A DNA stretch of 64,000 nt from Sphaerochaeta sp. (GTDB lineage: Bacteria > Spirochaetota > Spirochaetia > Sphaerochaetales > Sphaerochaetaceae): positions 1 to 64,000 of the forward strand of contig JAKVPA010000011.1 of NCBI GenBank assembly GCA_022482495.1. Direction: 5' to 3'. The notes under the pieces were generated by a model, which saw nothing but the letters and a program-made list of their open reading frames with translations, had not been told where the DNA came from and made no database searches. The stretch's first letter is position 1. Each line of letters opens with the position of its first letter. Shown piece by piece: positions 63,268-64,000 of this stretch. The position numbers and the translations under genes are program-made.

Positions 63268-64000
63268 TTACGCTACGCCATGGGCGGTGAAGTGGAACAA
63301 CGTACCCTGTTTTTCGTAGATGCCTTTCATGCCGCTGACGCTGTAGCTGACCATGCAGACGAAGAACAGCGCCTCAGGGTTGGCGAAGCCAAAGATTTCC
63401 AGTCCCAGCATGAAACAGGCAAGGGGAAGTTTCGTCGCTGCGGAGAGCATGCCAAGCGCACCGAAACAGGTGATGGCGCTCAGGGGAAGCTCGGCAAGGC
63501 CGGAGAACAGGGAGGATGCGGTGGAACCGAGGACCATGATGGGGATCACCTCGCCTCCGACAAATCCGCTTCCGATGGACAGCACGGTCAGCAGCATCTT
63601 GCCCAGCGGAATGTACCATGCCACCTGGGTGCCGATCAAAGCGGAGGAAAGGCCGTTCAGGCGCCAATCCCCGATGATCTCGGCAAACAGGAACGAGAAT
63701 GCGAGCAGCAACACCGAGCTGAACAGGGTTCTCGTCCAAACGGACGTGAATCGTTTGGATAGCCAGGCGCGGTATCCTCCGGCCAGAAAGATGAACAGCA
63801 TGCTGAACAGTCCCATGGCGACGGCAAGGAGAAAGAGTGTCACAAACACCATGGGAGTCAGGGTGACCTCCTGGGACGGGGTGGGGCTCAACGTGGCGAT
63901 CCCCAGCAGGTTCTTGCTGATGAAACAGGCGGTGAAGCTGGCCATCAGGGAGGGGATGAACGCCTCGCTTCGGTTCACCTGGGGGGAGGAGAACTGCAGG
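63268..64000 (-). CDS. ClC-family chloride channel/antiporter, 5' part beyond the window
   Basis: The open frame continues past the right edge, so the first part of the gene is missing; about 244 codons are seen. GSGFVGGEVIPIMVLGSTASSLFSG is the ClC GxFxP-type segment, followed by FGALGMLSAATKLPLACFMLGLEIFG, the end of the pore region, and a short C-terminus without CBS domains. Expected membrane chloride or fluoride channel/antiporter. The stop lies 18 bases from the -35 of the metal ATPase promoter, and a hairpin AAGGTTTT/AAAACCTT (63249-63269) sits between without a T run. Confidence 0.85.
   Translation of the reverse strand, partial: LQFSSPQVNRSEAFIPSLMASFTACFISKNLLGIATLSPTPSQEVTLTPMVFVTLFLLAVAMGLFSMLFIFLAGGYRAWLSKRFTSVWTRTLFSSVLLLAFSFLFAEIIGDWRLNGLSSALIGTQVAWYIPLGKMLLTVLSIGSGFVGGEVIPIMVLGSTASSLFSGLAELPLSAITCFGALGMLSAATKLPLACFMLGLEIFGFANPEALFFVCMVSYSVSGMKGIYEKQGTLFHFTAHGVA

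Overview
The window is a tightly packed, moderately GC-rich chromosome segment from a bacterium that is most likely a spirochaete of the Sphaerochaeta/Treponema type. This is inferred from gene order and family types, not from a database search. Supporting signs are: rpsB-tsf-frr-uppS-cdsA-dxr-rseP in one operon; rpsF-ssb-rpsR-DUF2232-rplI-dnaB in another; a fused type I dehydroquinase/shikimate dehydrogenase; an XPB-type helicase; two EF-G paralogues side by side; a ~29-codon bS22/mS38-like ribosomal gene; and two exported proteins with beta-barrel character.

Layout. 1-3270 is the 3' part of an rRNA operon (tRNA-Ala(TGC) fragment, complete 23S, complete 5S, terminator). An ISL3-family insertion sequence follows at about 3.3-4.75 kb. 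From 4.9 to 8.25 kb are a HAD phosphatase-like gene with its own operator-like palindrome, a dihydroorotate dehydrogenase-like protein, an acyltransferase and a lipoprotein. On the minus strand, 15.8-8.25 kb holds an HD phosphohydrolase (frameshifted), ttcA, a beta-barrel protein, a FecR/barrel protein and mutL. hflK-hflC, a PNPOx-like protein, a DUF2156 protein, metG, a FemAB-type transferase and murD fill 16.2-24.3 kb. The bS22-like gene and the rpsF-to-dnaB operon run from 24.4 to 28.8 kb. The rseP-to-rpsB operon (minus strand) runs from 28.8 to 35.2 kb. Next come maf and an ABC-F ATPase, then aroDE, then aroK-aroC-XPB-XPB partner (minus). dgt, a nitroreductase, nrdR, an ACT-domain protein, a queuosine-precursor transporter and an inositol-monophosphatase-type enzyme reach 50.1 kb. 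mfd-trmB and a membrane PAS/GGDEF/HD-GYP sensor (broken by two frameshifts) follow. The window ends with an EF-G-like protein, fusA, a LemA-like protein, a metal-exporting P1B ATPase with a clear promoter and palindromic operator, and the C-terminal part of a ClC channel running off the right edge.

How genes work together. Two translation blocks (rpsF/rpsR/rplI with ssb and dnaB; rpsB/tsf/frr with lipid and isoprenoid genes) are joined by fusA, the EF-G-like protein, metG, trmB, ttcA and the bS22-like gene, so protein synthesis dominates. mutL, mfd and the XPB pair are DNA maintenance genes. aroDE, aroK and aroC cover four of the seven shikimate-pathway steps. murD and the FemAB-like protein point to peptidoglycan assembly.

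Two features stand out. Several genes lacking a Shine-Dalgarno have a -10/-35 promoter placed so that transcription would begin on or next to the start codon (ttcA, the HD gene, nrdR, the inositol-phosphatase gene, murD, metG, probably dgt), which suggests leaderless mRNAs. The queuosine-transporter gene has a ~100-nt leader that can fold into a three-way junction and matches no riboswitch class I recognise. No CRISPR array, prophage or classical defence island is seen.
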